This document shows positions 1 to 9,779 of a stretch of 23,519 nucleotides of DNA, in pieces. A program made the position numbers and the translations under genes. Origin of the DNA: Bacteroidia bacterium (lineage in GTDB: Bacteria > Bacteroidota > Bacteroidia > Bacteroidales > P3); assembly GCA_025999775.1 (NCBI GenBank), contig BNXT01000005.1, forward strand, positions 1 through 23,519, in the 5' to 3' direction. The stretch's first letter is position 1, and every line of letters begins with the position of its first letter. The notes under the pieces are model-generated. The model had not been told where the DNA came from and ran no database searches. It saw nothing but the letters and a program-made list of their open reading frames with translations.

Positions 1-2460
1 GGATGGGGAGGTAGATCTCCGAAGCAAGGAGCGGGTCGGCAAGCCCGGGATAAGCATTCGTCCATGACGAGCCGGTAGAGTCGCCGGCGCCGGTTACGGT
101 AACATAGACTATGTTGTTGATATCGGGTATGGGCAAGGCGGTTTCATAAGCTCCCATATCAATATCGCCATTGCTGATGCGCGGTTTGCCGGCAAGGTCG
201 GTGTCGATGGACGTAGTATAGGCAGCGTTAGATCCTTTATTGATAGCAGGGCTGTTGAGTTTCAGGCGGTAGTCGCCGTCGGGGGTGGGTGCGATGGCTG
301 CCGGTTCGGGCGCCACAAACTTCGGGTCGTTGGTAGGGTCAGCGCCGTTCAGATTGCCCATACTTGTGCTCGATAGGTCTATACCTCCTACTAATGAGTA
401 GTCGTAGGTGGGGGCGCTGCTGCCGTCGTTGAAAACGTTATTATCACTACTTGCCGTATTTCCCCAAACGATAGAGTTGGTGATCGTGGGCGAGGAAGAC
501 GTCTCGTTATACATCCCGCCGCCTACGTTGCCTGCGCTGTTTCCGCTGATGGTAACATTGGTGATCGTGGGCGAGGAAGACGTCTCGTTATACATCCCGC
601 CGCCTAGGTATGCGCTGTTTCCGCTGATGGTTACATTGGTGAGCGTAGGCGAGGAAGAATTTACGTTAAACATCCCGCCGCCGTTGGTTGCGCTGTTTCC
701 GCTGATGGTAACGTTAGTCAGCACGGGCGAGGAATTATCGTTCCACATCCCGCCGCCGCCGTTTCGGGGAATAGATCGTAAGTTTACGGTAATAGCGCCG
801 CTGCCGTCGGCATTGCCGCCGGTGATGGTGAAGCCGTCAAGCAGGGCGGTACCTACTGCGCCGGCGCCGATTACTACGTGGTAAGCGTTATCCGTTTTGT
901 TTAAGGTTACGATGTCATCGTTGTCAAGGTCGCCGCTGAGGATGGTAACATTCGCAGGGTTAGTCAAATTGCGGTCGGTAATCAACGCTTCTGCCATGAT
1001 GCCCTCAAAGCCGCCGTAAATCTTTACATCGGGTACCAGTACAAAGGCTTTGTCGCGAGGGTCGGAAGAGGTGTTATCAGCAGCGTACTGCGGCTTGTAG
1101 GTTCCTGCGGCTACCCAAATCTGGCGGATGGTGTCAGTGGGGAGGCAAACTATCGTTCCCTTGTGCTGCAGGTCAGCCACCAGCAACGGGTCGGCAAGCC
1201 CGGCGTAAGCTTTACTCCACGACGAGCCGTCGCCTATGCCATTGCCGGTTACGGTAACGTAGACTATGCCTTTGGCGTCGGGTATGGGAACGGTCTCGTA
1301 AGCGCCCATATCAATGCTGCCCAGTTTGCGCGGGTTGCCGGCAAGGTCGGTGGCGGTATTGTTGGCTGCGTTATTTCCTGCATTGATGCAGGGACTGCCA
1401 AACAGCAGGCGGTAGTCGCCGGCGGTGGTGGCTGTCCAGCCGAACTGTGTTGGGTCATCCCAAGTTACAAAGAGCGGGTCGTTGGTAGGGTCAGCGCCGT
1501 TCAGATTGCCTATTCCTGCACCCATCGTCAGGTTTTCATCTTGTACCAATGAGTAGTCGTAGGTGGGGAAGCTGCTGCCGTCGTTGTAAACGTTAGGATC
1601 ACTATTTGCTGCCGTATTTCCCCAAACGATACAGTTGGTGAGCGCGGGCGTGGAATTATAGTTAAACATCCCGCCGCCATCGTTGCCTGAGCTGTTTCCG
1701 CTGATGGTAACGTTAGTGAGAGCGGGCAAAGAATTCTCGTTAAACATCCCGCCACCGTCGTTGCCTGAGCTGTTTCCGCTGATGGTAACATTGGTGAGCG
1801 TGAGCGAGGAATTATTGTTAAACATCCCGCCGCCATCGTTGCCTGAGCTGTTTCCGCTGATGGTAACATTGGCGAGCGTGAGCGAGGCAGCATCATCGTT
1901 AAACATCCCGCCGCCGTTGTTGCTTGCGCTGTTTCCGCTGATGGTAAGGTTGGTGAGCGCGGGCGAGGCATCATCATCGTTATACATCCCGCCGCCGGAG
2001 TTTTGGGAAAAAAATTGTGAGTTTACGATAATAGTACCTATGCCGTCGGCATTGCCGCCGGTGATGGTGAAGCCGTCAAGCAAGGCGTAGCCGACATTGT
2101 CTGCGGAAATCACTACGTGGTAGGCGTTATCAGTATTGTTGCCTATTGTGCCAATGTCGCCGCTGAGGATGGTTACATTAGCGGGGTTCGTCAAATTGCG
2201 GTTGGTAATTGACGTTTCTGCCATGACGCCCACAAAGCCGCCGTAAATCTTTACATCTTTTACCAGCACAAAGGCTTTGTCGCGAGGGTCGGAAGAGGTG
2301 TTATCAGCAGCGTACTGCGGCTTGTAGGTTCCTGCGGCTACCCAAATTTGCTGAATGGTGTAGTCGGTTTGCGCTGCAAGGAGCGGGTCAGCAAGCCCGG
2401 GATAAGCGTTATCCCACGAAGAACCGTCGTATAAGCCATCGCCGGTTACGGTAACATAGA
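1..2460 (-). repeat. Tandem modules of about 1.2 kb inside the repeat protein gene
   Basis: The module-start sequence coding for VYVTVTG occurs near 2441-2460, 1244-1263 and 89-108. The spacings are 1197 and 1155 bases (399 and 385 codons), so the reading frame is kept. Whole segments such as the one coding for IWVAAGTYKPQYAADN are almost identical at DNA level between the first two modules. The third module is cut by the window edge. Confidence 0.85.
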
Positions 2461-2557
2461 CAATGCCGCCGGCGCCCGGTGTTACTTGCGCTTGCGCGCC
2501 TATTGCTGCCCATACTGTAATCAGTATTGAACAGACTAACAATAATGAATGTTTCAT
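1..2557 (-). CDS. Large secreted repeat protein, Pmp/parallel beta-helix type (3' end cut off by the window)
   Basis: My own translation from the ATG at 2557 stays open to the window edge, about 850 codons, so the C-terminus is missing. It opens with a typical signal peptide (KHSLLLVCSILITVWAAIGA, likely cut after AQA near residue 23). Each module runs: a YVTVTG..GSSW.NAYPGLADPL segment, an IWVAAGTYKPQYAADN segment, a YGGF segment, LLDGFTITGGNADG, then four or five copies of a 20-27 residue repeat (GGGM-N..S, LTNVTISGNSA), ending in IVWGNTA. It closes with NLNGADPTNDP, a YRL..SPAIN.G segment and IDMGAYE. The GGGM/TISGN repeats resemble chlamydial Pmp repeats and right-handed beta-helices, and the DMGAYE ending resembles 'choice-of-anchor' Bacteroidetes proteins. 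Surface exposure or adhesion is inference. Any type IX sorting domain would lie outside the window. Base composition is more GC-rich than the neighbours. Confidence 0.88.
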   Translation of the reverse strand, partial: MKHSLLLVCSILITVWAAIGAQAQVTPGAGGIVYVTVTGDGLYDGSSWDNAYPGLADPLLAAQTDYTIQQIWVAAGTYKPQYAADNTSSDPRDKAFVLVKDVKIYGGFVGVMAETSITNRNLTNPANVTILSGDIGTIGNNTDNAYHVVISADNVGYALLDGFTITGGNADGIGTIIVNSQFFSQNSGGGMYNDDDASPALTNLTISGNSASNNGGGMFNDDAASLTLANVTISGNSSGNDGGGMFNNNSSLTLTNVTISGNSSGNDGGGMFNENSLPALTNVTISGNSSGNDGGGMFNYNSTPALTNCIVWGNTAANSDPNVYNDGSSFPTYDYSLVQDENLTMGAGIGNLNGADPTNDPLFVTWDDPTQFGWTATTAGDYRLLFGSPCINAGNNAANNTATDLAGNPRKLGSIDMGAYETVPIPDAKGIVYVTVTGNGIGDGSSWSKAYAGLADPLLVADLQHKGTIVCLPTDTIRQIWVAAGTYKPQYAADNTSSDPRDKAFVLVPDVKIYGGFEGIMAEALITDRNLTNPANVTILSGDLDNDDIVTLNKTDNAYHVVIGAGAVGTALLDGFTITGGNADGSGAITVNLRSIPRNGGGGMWNDNSSPVLTNVTISGNSATNGGGMFNVNSSSPTLTNVTISGNSAYLGGGMYNETSSSPTITNVTISGNSAGNVGGGMYNETSSSPTITNSIVWGNTASSDNNVFNDGSSAPTYDYSLVGGIDLSSTSMGNLNGADPTNDPKFVAPEPAAIAPTPDGDYRLKLNSPAINKGSNAAYTTSIDTDLAGKPRISNGDIDMGAYETALPIPDINNIVYVTVTGAGDSTGSSWTNAYPGLADPLLASEIYLPI
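477..606 (-). repeat. Exact 49-base direct duplication in the beta-helix repeats
   Basis: Positions 477-525 and 558-606 are identical over 49 bases and 81 bases apart (27 codons). They encode neighbouring GGGMYNETSSSPTITN repeats. Perfect identity at synonymous sites suggests a recent duplication or gene conversion. Confidence 0.85.
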
Positions 2558-2726
2558 CTAATGTTTATTTTTTTATACCAAAAGTTCAGACTATAGTTTG
2601 TAACATAAATATGAATCAAAAGTTTGTTTAGTTCAATGCAAGCAACCGCAATATATTAAAAAACCGCTTACATATAAAAAATATGTAGTGGTTGTATTGT
2701 TATTTAAAAATAATTTGTTATATTCC

Positions 2727-2752
2727 GCGCGAGGAGCTTTATGGCTTCGCGC
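2727..2752. other. GC-rich hairpin in AT-rich gap
   Basis: GCGCGA (2727-2732) pairs with TCGCGC (2747-2752). AGC (2735-2737) pairs with GCT (2744-2746) inside it, leaving a two-base bulge and a six-base loop. It stands out against very AT-rich surroundings. There is no T-run directly after it on either strand, so it is not a clear terminator. Confidence 0.5.
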
Positions 2753-2867
2753 ATGTGTGTTTAACAAAATTTCGGACATAACTAAACTGTTTATTGAAAA
2801 GTTATCAATAACACTAACATGGTTTTCGTTATTACACCAGCCTATAAGCATCTATTTTGAATTTTTG

Positions 2868-2875
2868 CAAAGGTA
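2868..2875 (-). promoter_or_regulatory. Bacteroidetes -7-like promoter box
   Basis: Read on the minus strand this is TACCTTTG, matching TAnnTTTG. A weak TTG lies 24 bases upstream, longer than the usual spacing. It could serve the small open frame at 2851 or a long leader of the repeat-protein gene. Confidence 0.4.
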
Positions 2876-2950
2876 CGAAAAAAAATTCTTATATGTTGTC
2901 AACCAATTTTAATTTTTTTCAACAACAACGTGGTGAAACAAATAACAAAT

Positions 2951-3048
2951 AATGAATAATGAACAATGAATAATGAACAATGAATAATGAATAATGAACA
3001 ATGAATAATGAACAATGAATAATGAACAATGAATAATGAACAATGAAT
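2951..3048. repeat. Tandem heptamer array, 14 units alternating AATGAAT and AATGAAC
   Basis: Fourteen consecutive seven-base units alternate between AATGAAT and AATGAAC, with one phase slip where two AATGAAT units follow each other. The unit length is not a multiple of three and the array lies outside genes, about 25 bases beyond the PAP2 gene stop. Shorter copies occur at 14458-14485 and 18458-18478. Confidence 0.95.
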
Positions 3049-3073
3049 AATTTTTGTCATTAATTCTCCACTC

Positions 3074-3655
3074 TCAATTCTTAATTGGTGACGGGAAGAG
3101 AAAACGGAGCGTTTTGCCTATTAAGATAGCGAGCAACAATCCCCACAAAGCGCCGCAAAGTACGTCGCCAAAGAAATGTACACCTAAGTAAATACGGCTA
3201 TAAGAAACGACAATAGCCCATACAATGAGTGTGATTTTCAAGATTCGCAATTTTTTGGCGTAGAGGATGTTAAAAAAGCCTGTTAGAGCAAACACATTGA
3301 CGGCATGCGAGGAGATAAATCCGTACTGTCCGCCGCAATGCCCATTAACCAAATGCAAAAAAGGCGCAACCGTAGGATCATGGCACGGTCGAAGTCGCTG
3401 AACTACATTTTTGAAACAATGCACAGAGGTTTGGTCGGCAATGACAATCAACGCAATCAAGCCTAAAACCACAATCCACGATTGGCGTTTGTATTGCCGA
3501 ATCACAAAATACAAGAGTAAGGCGTAAAAAGGTATCCATATCCATTTGTCACTCATAAGAACCATGAACGAATCGAACCGGTCGGCATGCAATCCGTTGA
3601 TAGCCAAAGTGATACGTTTGTCTAAATCAATAATATTCAGCATGTTAAATTGCAT
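3074..3655 (-). CDS. PAP2-family membrane phosphatase
   Basis: The protein is 193 residues and highly hydrophobic, with about five membrane segments. It shows the PAP2 signature in order: K-x6-RP (KNVVQRLRP, near residue 82-90), ISSHA in place of the usual PSGH (near residue 114), and [12 protein letters not shown] near residue 154 (SR-x5-H-x3-D). The conserved Arg, His and Asp residues are present. Members dephosphorylate membrane lipids such as undecaprenyl pyrophosphate, phosphatidylglycerol phosphate or lipid A; the substrate here cannot be read from sequence. The ATG at 3655 overlaps the end of obg by 11 bases. A second ATG at 3643 lies just past the obg stop and is equally plausible. 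It is the last gene of the adk-obg operon, and its stop is followed by the heptamer array. Confidence 0.85.
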   Translation of the reverse strand: MQFNMLNIIDLDKRITLAINGLHADRFDSFMVLMSDKWIWIPFYALLLYFVIRQYKRQSWIVVLGLIALIVIADQTSVHCFKNVVQRLRPCHDPTVAPFLHLVNGHCGGQYGFISSHAVNVFALTGFFNILYAKKLRILKITLIVWAIVVSYSRIYLGVHFFGDVLCGALWGLLLAILIGKTLRFLFPSPIKN

Positions 3656-4640
3656 TTAATTGGTTCCATATCAAATCTTTGAGAGCATCCATATTTTTTT
3701 GTGTAACGGAGGAGATGAACATATTCGGGATATTTCTGGGTAGCGCTTTTTTGAAGGCTCTAATCAGTTCGTCATCCGCTAAGTCGCACTTGGTGATTGC
3801 CAAAATACGTTTCTTATCAAGTAATTCAGGATTATGTTTCTTTAGTTCGGAAAGCAGAATTTTGTACTCTGTCTTAATGTCGTCGGTATCGCAAGGTATC
3901 ATGAACAGCAGGAGTGCGTTGCGTTCGATATGACGTAGAAAGCGCAGTCCCAAGCCTTTTCCTTCGGCGGCGCCTTCGATAATACCCGGTATGTCTGCCA
4001 TTACAAACGACCGATAGTCCCGATAAGGCACGATGCCTAAGTTGGGAACAAGCGTCGTGAATGGATAATCTGCAATTTCGGGTTTGGCAGCGGATATAAC
4101 GGATAGTAGGGTGGATTTACCGGCATTAGGAAACCCGACCAAGCCTACATCGGCGAGTACTTTCAATTCCAGTACTTTCCATGCCTCCTGTCCGGGTTCA
4201 CCCGGTTGTGCGTAGTGGGGCGCTTGGTTGGTGGAGGATTTAAAATGTTCGTTACCCAAGCCACCGCGACCGCCTTGGAGTACGACTAACGTCTGACCGT
4301 TTTCTACGATTTCGCCTTCAAACTCCATGGTTTCGGCATCGCGAACGATGGTTCCGAGCGGTACTTCAATGATCACATCTTTACCTTCAGCGCCATGTAG
4401 CTGACTGCGTCCGCCGCCTTCACCATCTTCGGCACGAAGATGCTTGGTGTATTTCAGATGGAGTAACGTCCATAAATGGCTGTTTCCTTTGAGAATGATA
4501 TGTCCGCCGCGTCCGCCATCCCCACCGTCGGGACCGCCACGCGGATTACTGCGGGTACGTAAAAAATGCATCGACCCGGCGCCACCTTTGCCGGATTGAC
4601 ATAGAAGCTTTACGTAATCTACAAAGTTAGAATTAGCCAT
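3645..4640 (-). CDS. obg: Obg/CgtA GTPase, ribosome assembly
   Basis: The protein has 331 residues. The N-terminal glycine-rich Obg fold occupies about residues 1-160 ([27 protein letters not shown]). The GTPase domain follows: G1 GFPNAGKST (169-177), G3 DIPG (216-219), G4 TKCD (283-286, the TKxD variant of NKxD) and G5 SS near 310. There is no C-terminal OCT domain, so it is a short Obg. The family binds the large ribosomal subunit and acts in 50S maturation and stress control. The start overlaps the adk stop by one base (TAATG), suggesting translational coupling. The cellular site is the cytoplasm and ribosome. Confidence 0.97.
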   Translation of the reverse strand: MANSNFVDYVKLLCQSGKGGAGSMHFLRTRSNPRGGPDGGDGGRGGHIILKGNSHLWTLLHLKYTKHLRAEDGEGGGRSQLHGAEGKDVIIEVPLGTIVRDAETMEFEGEIVENGQTLVVLQGGRGGLGNEHFKSSTNQAPHYAQPGEPGQEAWKVLELKVLADVGLVGFPNAGKSTLLSVISAAKPEIADYPFTTLVPNLGIVPYRDYRSFVMADIPGIIEGAAEGKGLGLRFLRHIERNALLLFMIPCDTDDIKTEYKILLSELKKHNPELLDKKRILAITKCDLADDELIRAFKKALPRNIPNMFISSVTQKNMDALKDLIWNQLNAI

Positions 4641-5209
4641 TACAAATGGTCTATGATATGTTGAATCTTTGAAGCCGTATCTTCGATACTGTGAATACCG
4701 CTGATGATTTGCAACTTACCTTGCTTTTGATAATAAACTTTTAATTCGGCAGTGATAGACTCGTAAACTTCTAAACGTTTACGTATCACACTTTCAGTAT
4801 CATCAAGCCGTCCGGAACTTTTTCCGCGCTCAAGGATGCGTTGAACAAGGGATTCGGAGTCCACATCCAAATCAATGACGACACTGATAGTTTCGCCTCT
4901 GTCGCTTAACAATTGGTCTAAAAACACAGCCTGTGCTTTTGTACGAGGGTATCCGTCAAACAGACAGCCGTTGAAGTGTGGACGCGGATGGGTGTGTTGC
5001 ATGATTAAGTCATTAACGATGTCATCGGAAACAAGCCCGCCACTGGCAATGATACCCGATATTTTTTTGCCGATGTCGGAACCGGCTTGCATTTCCGTAC
5101 GTAAGCAATCACCGGTGGAAATGTGATAGATACCGCACTCGTTAGCAATAATCTTGGCTTGTGTGCCTTTGCCTGATCCCGGAGGACCTAACATAATGAT
5201 ATTTAGCAT
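4640..5209 (-). CDS. adk: Adenylate kinase
   Basis: The protein has 189 residues and begins [19 protein letters not shown], with the P-loop GPPGSGKGT near residues 8-16. It also has the AMP-binding region ([11 protein letters not shown]), DGYPRT, and a short lid (GRLDD) without zinc-ligand cysteines. It converts ATP and AMP to two ADP. The frame extends upstream to an ATG at 5251, but that start would lie upstream of the minus-strand -7-like box at 5229-5236. The family also normally begins at the P-loop strand, so I chose 5209. It is the first gene of adk-obg-PAP2 and is divergent from pyrG. Confidence 0.97.
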   Translation of the reverse strand: MLNIIMLGPPGSGKGTQAKIIANECGIYHISTGDCLRTEMQAGSDIGKKISGIIASGGLVSDDIVNDLIMQHTHPRPHFNGCLFDGYPRTKAQAVFLDQLLSDRGETISVVIDLDVDSESLVQRILERGKSSGRLDDTESVIRKRLEVYESITAELKVYYQKQGKLQIISGIHSIEDTASKIQHIIDHL

Positions 5210-5228
5210 GACATTTTGTTTTAACTTG

Positions 5229-5236
5229 CAAATATA
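5229..5236 (-). promoter_or_regulatory. -7 box for the adk-obg-PAP2 operon
   Basis: Minus-strand TATATTTG matches TAnnTTTG, 20 bases ahead of the adk ATG at 5209, giving a leader of roughly 15 bases. No good -33 TTTG is visible at the usual distance. Confidence 0.6.
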
Positions 5237-5320
5237 CACAAAATTTTTCAATTTTACAGAGAGAATAAGACATAAAAACCATTTTTTTAACCTTTTTCAT
5301 TTTGTTTTCAAATTTTTTTG

Positions 5321-5328
5321 TATCTTTG
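5321..5328 (+). promoter_or_regulatory. -7 box for pyrG-pyrH
   Basis: TATCTTTG matches TAnnTTTG, with a TTTG at 5301-5304, a somewhat short spacing of 16 bases. The leader to the pyrG ATG at 5364 would be about 30 bases. Confidence 0.6.
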
Positions 5329-5360
5329 CAGGATACGTTGGTTTTGATTGGCGATTTTGA

Positions 5361-7699
<2,339 letters not shown>

Positions 7700-7712
7700 G
7701 CGCCGAGCAATA

Positions 7713-9620
7713 CTAATTGCGGTTTATTATTCTTATCTCTATTCGCCTGTTTCTACTACGATTATCTTGTATTTTGTTGGGTTCGGACTTGTCTAAGGAT
7801 TGGATAAAGTTTGGATCATAGCCTTGCATAGCCAAATAAGCCATGGCAGCTTCGGCACGGTGTTGATCACGTTCGCCATTTTTATTTGCTACAAATTCGT
7901 TAGGTACAAGCGGTTCGGTATCGCCTTTACTTATAGTTTGAATACGGTCGGGTGCGATACCACTTGCGACCATATAGTTTTTTGCGGCTTCTGCACGACG
8001 TAATCCTACCTTGAAATTGTTTTCGCGCGTACCAAGATTACAGGTATGACCTTCGATAATGATGGTTGCGTCGGTATCGCGTTTTAACAAAGCTATCGTT
8101 ATATCTAATTCGGTTTTATTAGCTTCAGAAGGTTCTATTTGAGCAACGCCATAGTTGCTTATGGGTTGTTGTGCCTGTACTATGTCTGTCGCATTTTGAC
8201 GACGTTCTTGTTTTAGGGTTTCCATGAGTTGTCGGACTTCTGGATTTTGTAGCGCTTCCTTAACCTTTGCAGCGCCGGTTTTATCCATACTACGACGGCG
8301 GCGAATCTCTGCAATGACGGGGCTTACAACTTCATTAGTGTCATAGACCGGAGCTACAAACGGCTTGATGACAATTTTCTTAAAGGGAGCCTCGTTGATA
8401 GTGTCTCCTGTGCTTGGAGGTAGTTTAGTAGGTGGTGGCGTTGGGTCGAAGAGTGTTGCAAATACGGACAGCGCGGTATCCCTTGATACAGCAGTGGTAT
8501 TATAGGGTTTCACAATACTTTCGACCATGAACCGGATAGTGTCTCGTAGTGTAGAAGAATATTTTGTATCTATGGTAAAAACATCCTCAATTACAGTACT
8601 GGAGTTACTATTTGGGTAAGAAAGATCAGTTGCGGATTTTAAAGGTCCTTCAGTTGTCGGTGTGTAAATATTGGAACGTACAATAATATCCGGAGAACGG
8701 AACGGTTGTTGAGGTTTTTGTGCTGTTTTCATAAACGCAAAAGCTATTTTGATGCCTGCCGATAGGGGAGATGCACGCTTGAAAAATCGATAATTCGGCG
8801 TGTGTTGAGAAGATAGAACACTTCGGGTGGATACGCCGTCGGGCGAAATACGTATAAAATCACCATTCTGTTTTGCGAGAATATTATTTAACCCGTAATC
8901 AATGTAAACACCGGTATAAATCACGCGTTCATTCTTCAAGGACCATTTCATACCCGCTTCAACACTAAAAGACAAGGCAACGCCAGATAATACGTTCTTT
9001 CCGGAAGCATCGACAGGATAGGTACCATAATATCCCGGATCGGCTTGAATCAGATTGTCAGCAACGACTTTTGAGATCGTTACAGTTCCGTCCGTAGTGT
9101 TAAACCTACTACTCAAAGGAATAGTCAATTTAAACCCGACGCTGCCATAAAATTGTTCGGCAGTCTGATAACGTAGCATGGCTGGTATTTGTAAAAAAAT
9201 AGCCTGCTGATGTTCCTCGTAATGACGCAGCGTAATAGTGTTTTCAATTCTACTGACTGAAGTGGCAGGATTCTTGATAAGGCAATTATATGAAAAATTA
9301 GAAATGCTTGTGTTGACATTATGTAAGGACATATCTAAACCTGTTCCAAGGCTCCAGTTTTTGTTGAGATAATGTCGTATATTCGCTCCCATTAACCCTC
9401 CAAGACCATGATTATAAACGCTTGTAGTAGTAGTGTAACGCAATGAGGATAAACCGCCTGCCACGTGAAAAGAAAATTCCATGGTCGGTTCATAAATCAC
9501 GGCATGCACGGGTAACGGCTTGAGGCATAGCACAACACTAACCAACAAAGAGACGATTACAAAACGACTCGCAAACAGGTAAAAACAAACTCGACTCCTA
9601 TGTGTTTTCTTCGATGGCAA
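7713..9620 (-). CDS. Outer-membrane beta-barrel protein with divergent C-terminal OmpA domain
   Basis: The protein has 635 residues. A basic, hydrophobic signal peptide (VIVSLLVSVVL) is probably cut after VHA (residue 40). Residues 45-300 look like an outer-membrane beta-barrel (alternating aromatic strands, LRYQTAEQFYGSVGFK, SVEAGMKWSL). A Pro/Thr-rich linker leads to an OmpA-like peptidoglycan-binding domain (about 505-635) ending NRSRNRRIEIRI. Two oddities: the usual GHTDN is GHTCN (524-528), losing the Asp expected to contact diaminopimelate, and a RAEAA..Y segment is duplicated at 542 and 588. The start is TTG at 9620. No in-frame ATG precedes the signal peptide and an in-frame stop lies 18 bases upstream. 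Its likely role is envelope anchoring; the ligand is unknown. Confidence 0.85.
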   Translation of the reverse strand: MPSKKTHRSRVCFYLFASRFVIVSLLVSVVLCLKPLPVHAVIYEPTMEFSFHVAGGLSSLRYTTTTSVYNHGLGGLMGANIRHYLNKNWSLGTGLDMSLHNVNTSISNFSYNCLIKNPATSVSRIENTITLRHYEEHQQAIFLQIPAMLRYQTAEQFYGSVGFKLTIPLSSRFNTTDGTVTISKVVADNLIQADPGYYGTYPVDASGKNVLSGVALSFSVEAGMKWSLKNERVIYTGVYIDYGLNNILAKQNGDFIRISPDGVSTRSVLSSQHTPNYRFFKRASPLSAGIKIAFAFMKTAQKPQQPFRSPDIIVRSNIYTPTTEGPLKSATDLSYPNSNSSTVIEDVFTIDTKYSSTLRDTIRFMVESIVKPYNTTAVSRDTALSVFATLFDPTPPPTKLPPSTGDTINEAPFKKIVIKPFVAPVYDTNEVVSPVIAEIRRRRSMDKTGAAKVKEALQNPEVRQLMETLKQERRQNATDIVQAQQPISNYGVAQIEPSEANKTELDITIALLKRDTDATIIIEGHTCNLGTRENNFKVGLRRAEAAKNYMVASGIAPDRIQTISKGDTEPLVPNEFVANKNGERDQHRAEAAMAYLAMQGYDPNFIQSLDKSEPNKIQDNRSRNRRIEIRIINRN

Positions 9621-9661
9621 TGGATTGCGTATTGACTATCTTTTATATGGATATTTGGGGA

Positions 9662-9669
9662 CAAAGATA
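9662..9669 (-). promoter_or_regulatory. -7 box for the OmpA-like gene
   Basis: Minus-strand TATCTTTG matches TAnnTTTG, 41 bases ahead of the TTG start at 9620. A TTTG (9693-9696) lies 23 bases upstream, slightly far for the -33 element. The position supports the TTG start. Confidence 0.55.
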
Positions 9670-9767
9670 CGATATTTTTAAGAAATATAGAGCAAAACGC
9701 TCAAATCTTTTTTGAGATATCATAAATAGTCCTTTAATGATGGGCTGTGTAATTGAAAATTATTTCG

Positions 9768-9775
9768 TATATTTG
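9768..9775 (+). promoter_or_regulatory. -7 box immediately before the sigma-54 activator; near-leaderless transcript
   Basis: TATATTTG ends only four bases before the ATG at 9780. Transcription would therefore start at or very near the start codon. It also rules against a TTG start at 9753, which would lie upstream of the promoter. Confidence 0.5.
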
Positions 9776-9779
9776 CAGT

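Larger units (their letters stand above)
2558..2950. other. AT-rich intergenic stretch, possible structured leader of the repeat protein gene
   Basis: There is no recognisable gene here. It holds a minus-strand -7-like box (2868-2875), a GC-rich hairpin (2727-2752) and an AT hairpin (2669-2687). A minus-strand open frame from an ATG at 2851 to 2633 (72 codons) starts just after the -7-like box. Its product has no motif I recognise, so it is not called as a gene. A transcript from that box would reach the repeat-protein start after about 300 bases. Confidence 0.4.

Noticed and set aside
1264..1977. Minus-strand frames at 1264-1458 and 1528-1977
   Set aside because: They lie in a different frame of the same repeat DNA. 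The true frame from 2557 passes through them without a stop.
408..2090. Three long plus-strand open frames (408-884, 1163-1552, 1683-2090) with repetitive proteins
   Set aside because: They are antisense to the repeat-protein gene. Their repeats (LFPLMVTLV, NIPPP) are simply the reverse reading of the TISGNS and GGGMFN repeats. The minus frame has a signal peptide, known motifs and no stops.
2688..2912. Plus-strand open frame of 74 codons
   Set aside because: No plus-strand promoter box, no recognised motif, and it crosses the hairpins and the minus-strand promoter box.
2951..3048. CRISPR-like array
   Set aside because: The units are seven bases and contiguous, with no spacers. It is a tandem repeat, not a CRISPR.
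4632..4640. obg lacking its C-terminal OCT domain as a truncation
   Set aside because: The frame ends cleanly before the PAP2 gene with all GTPase motifs present. Obg tails vary widely between phyla.
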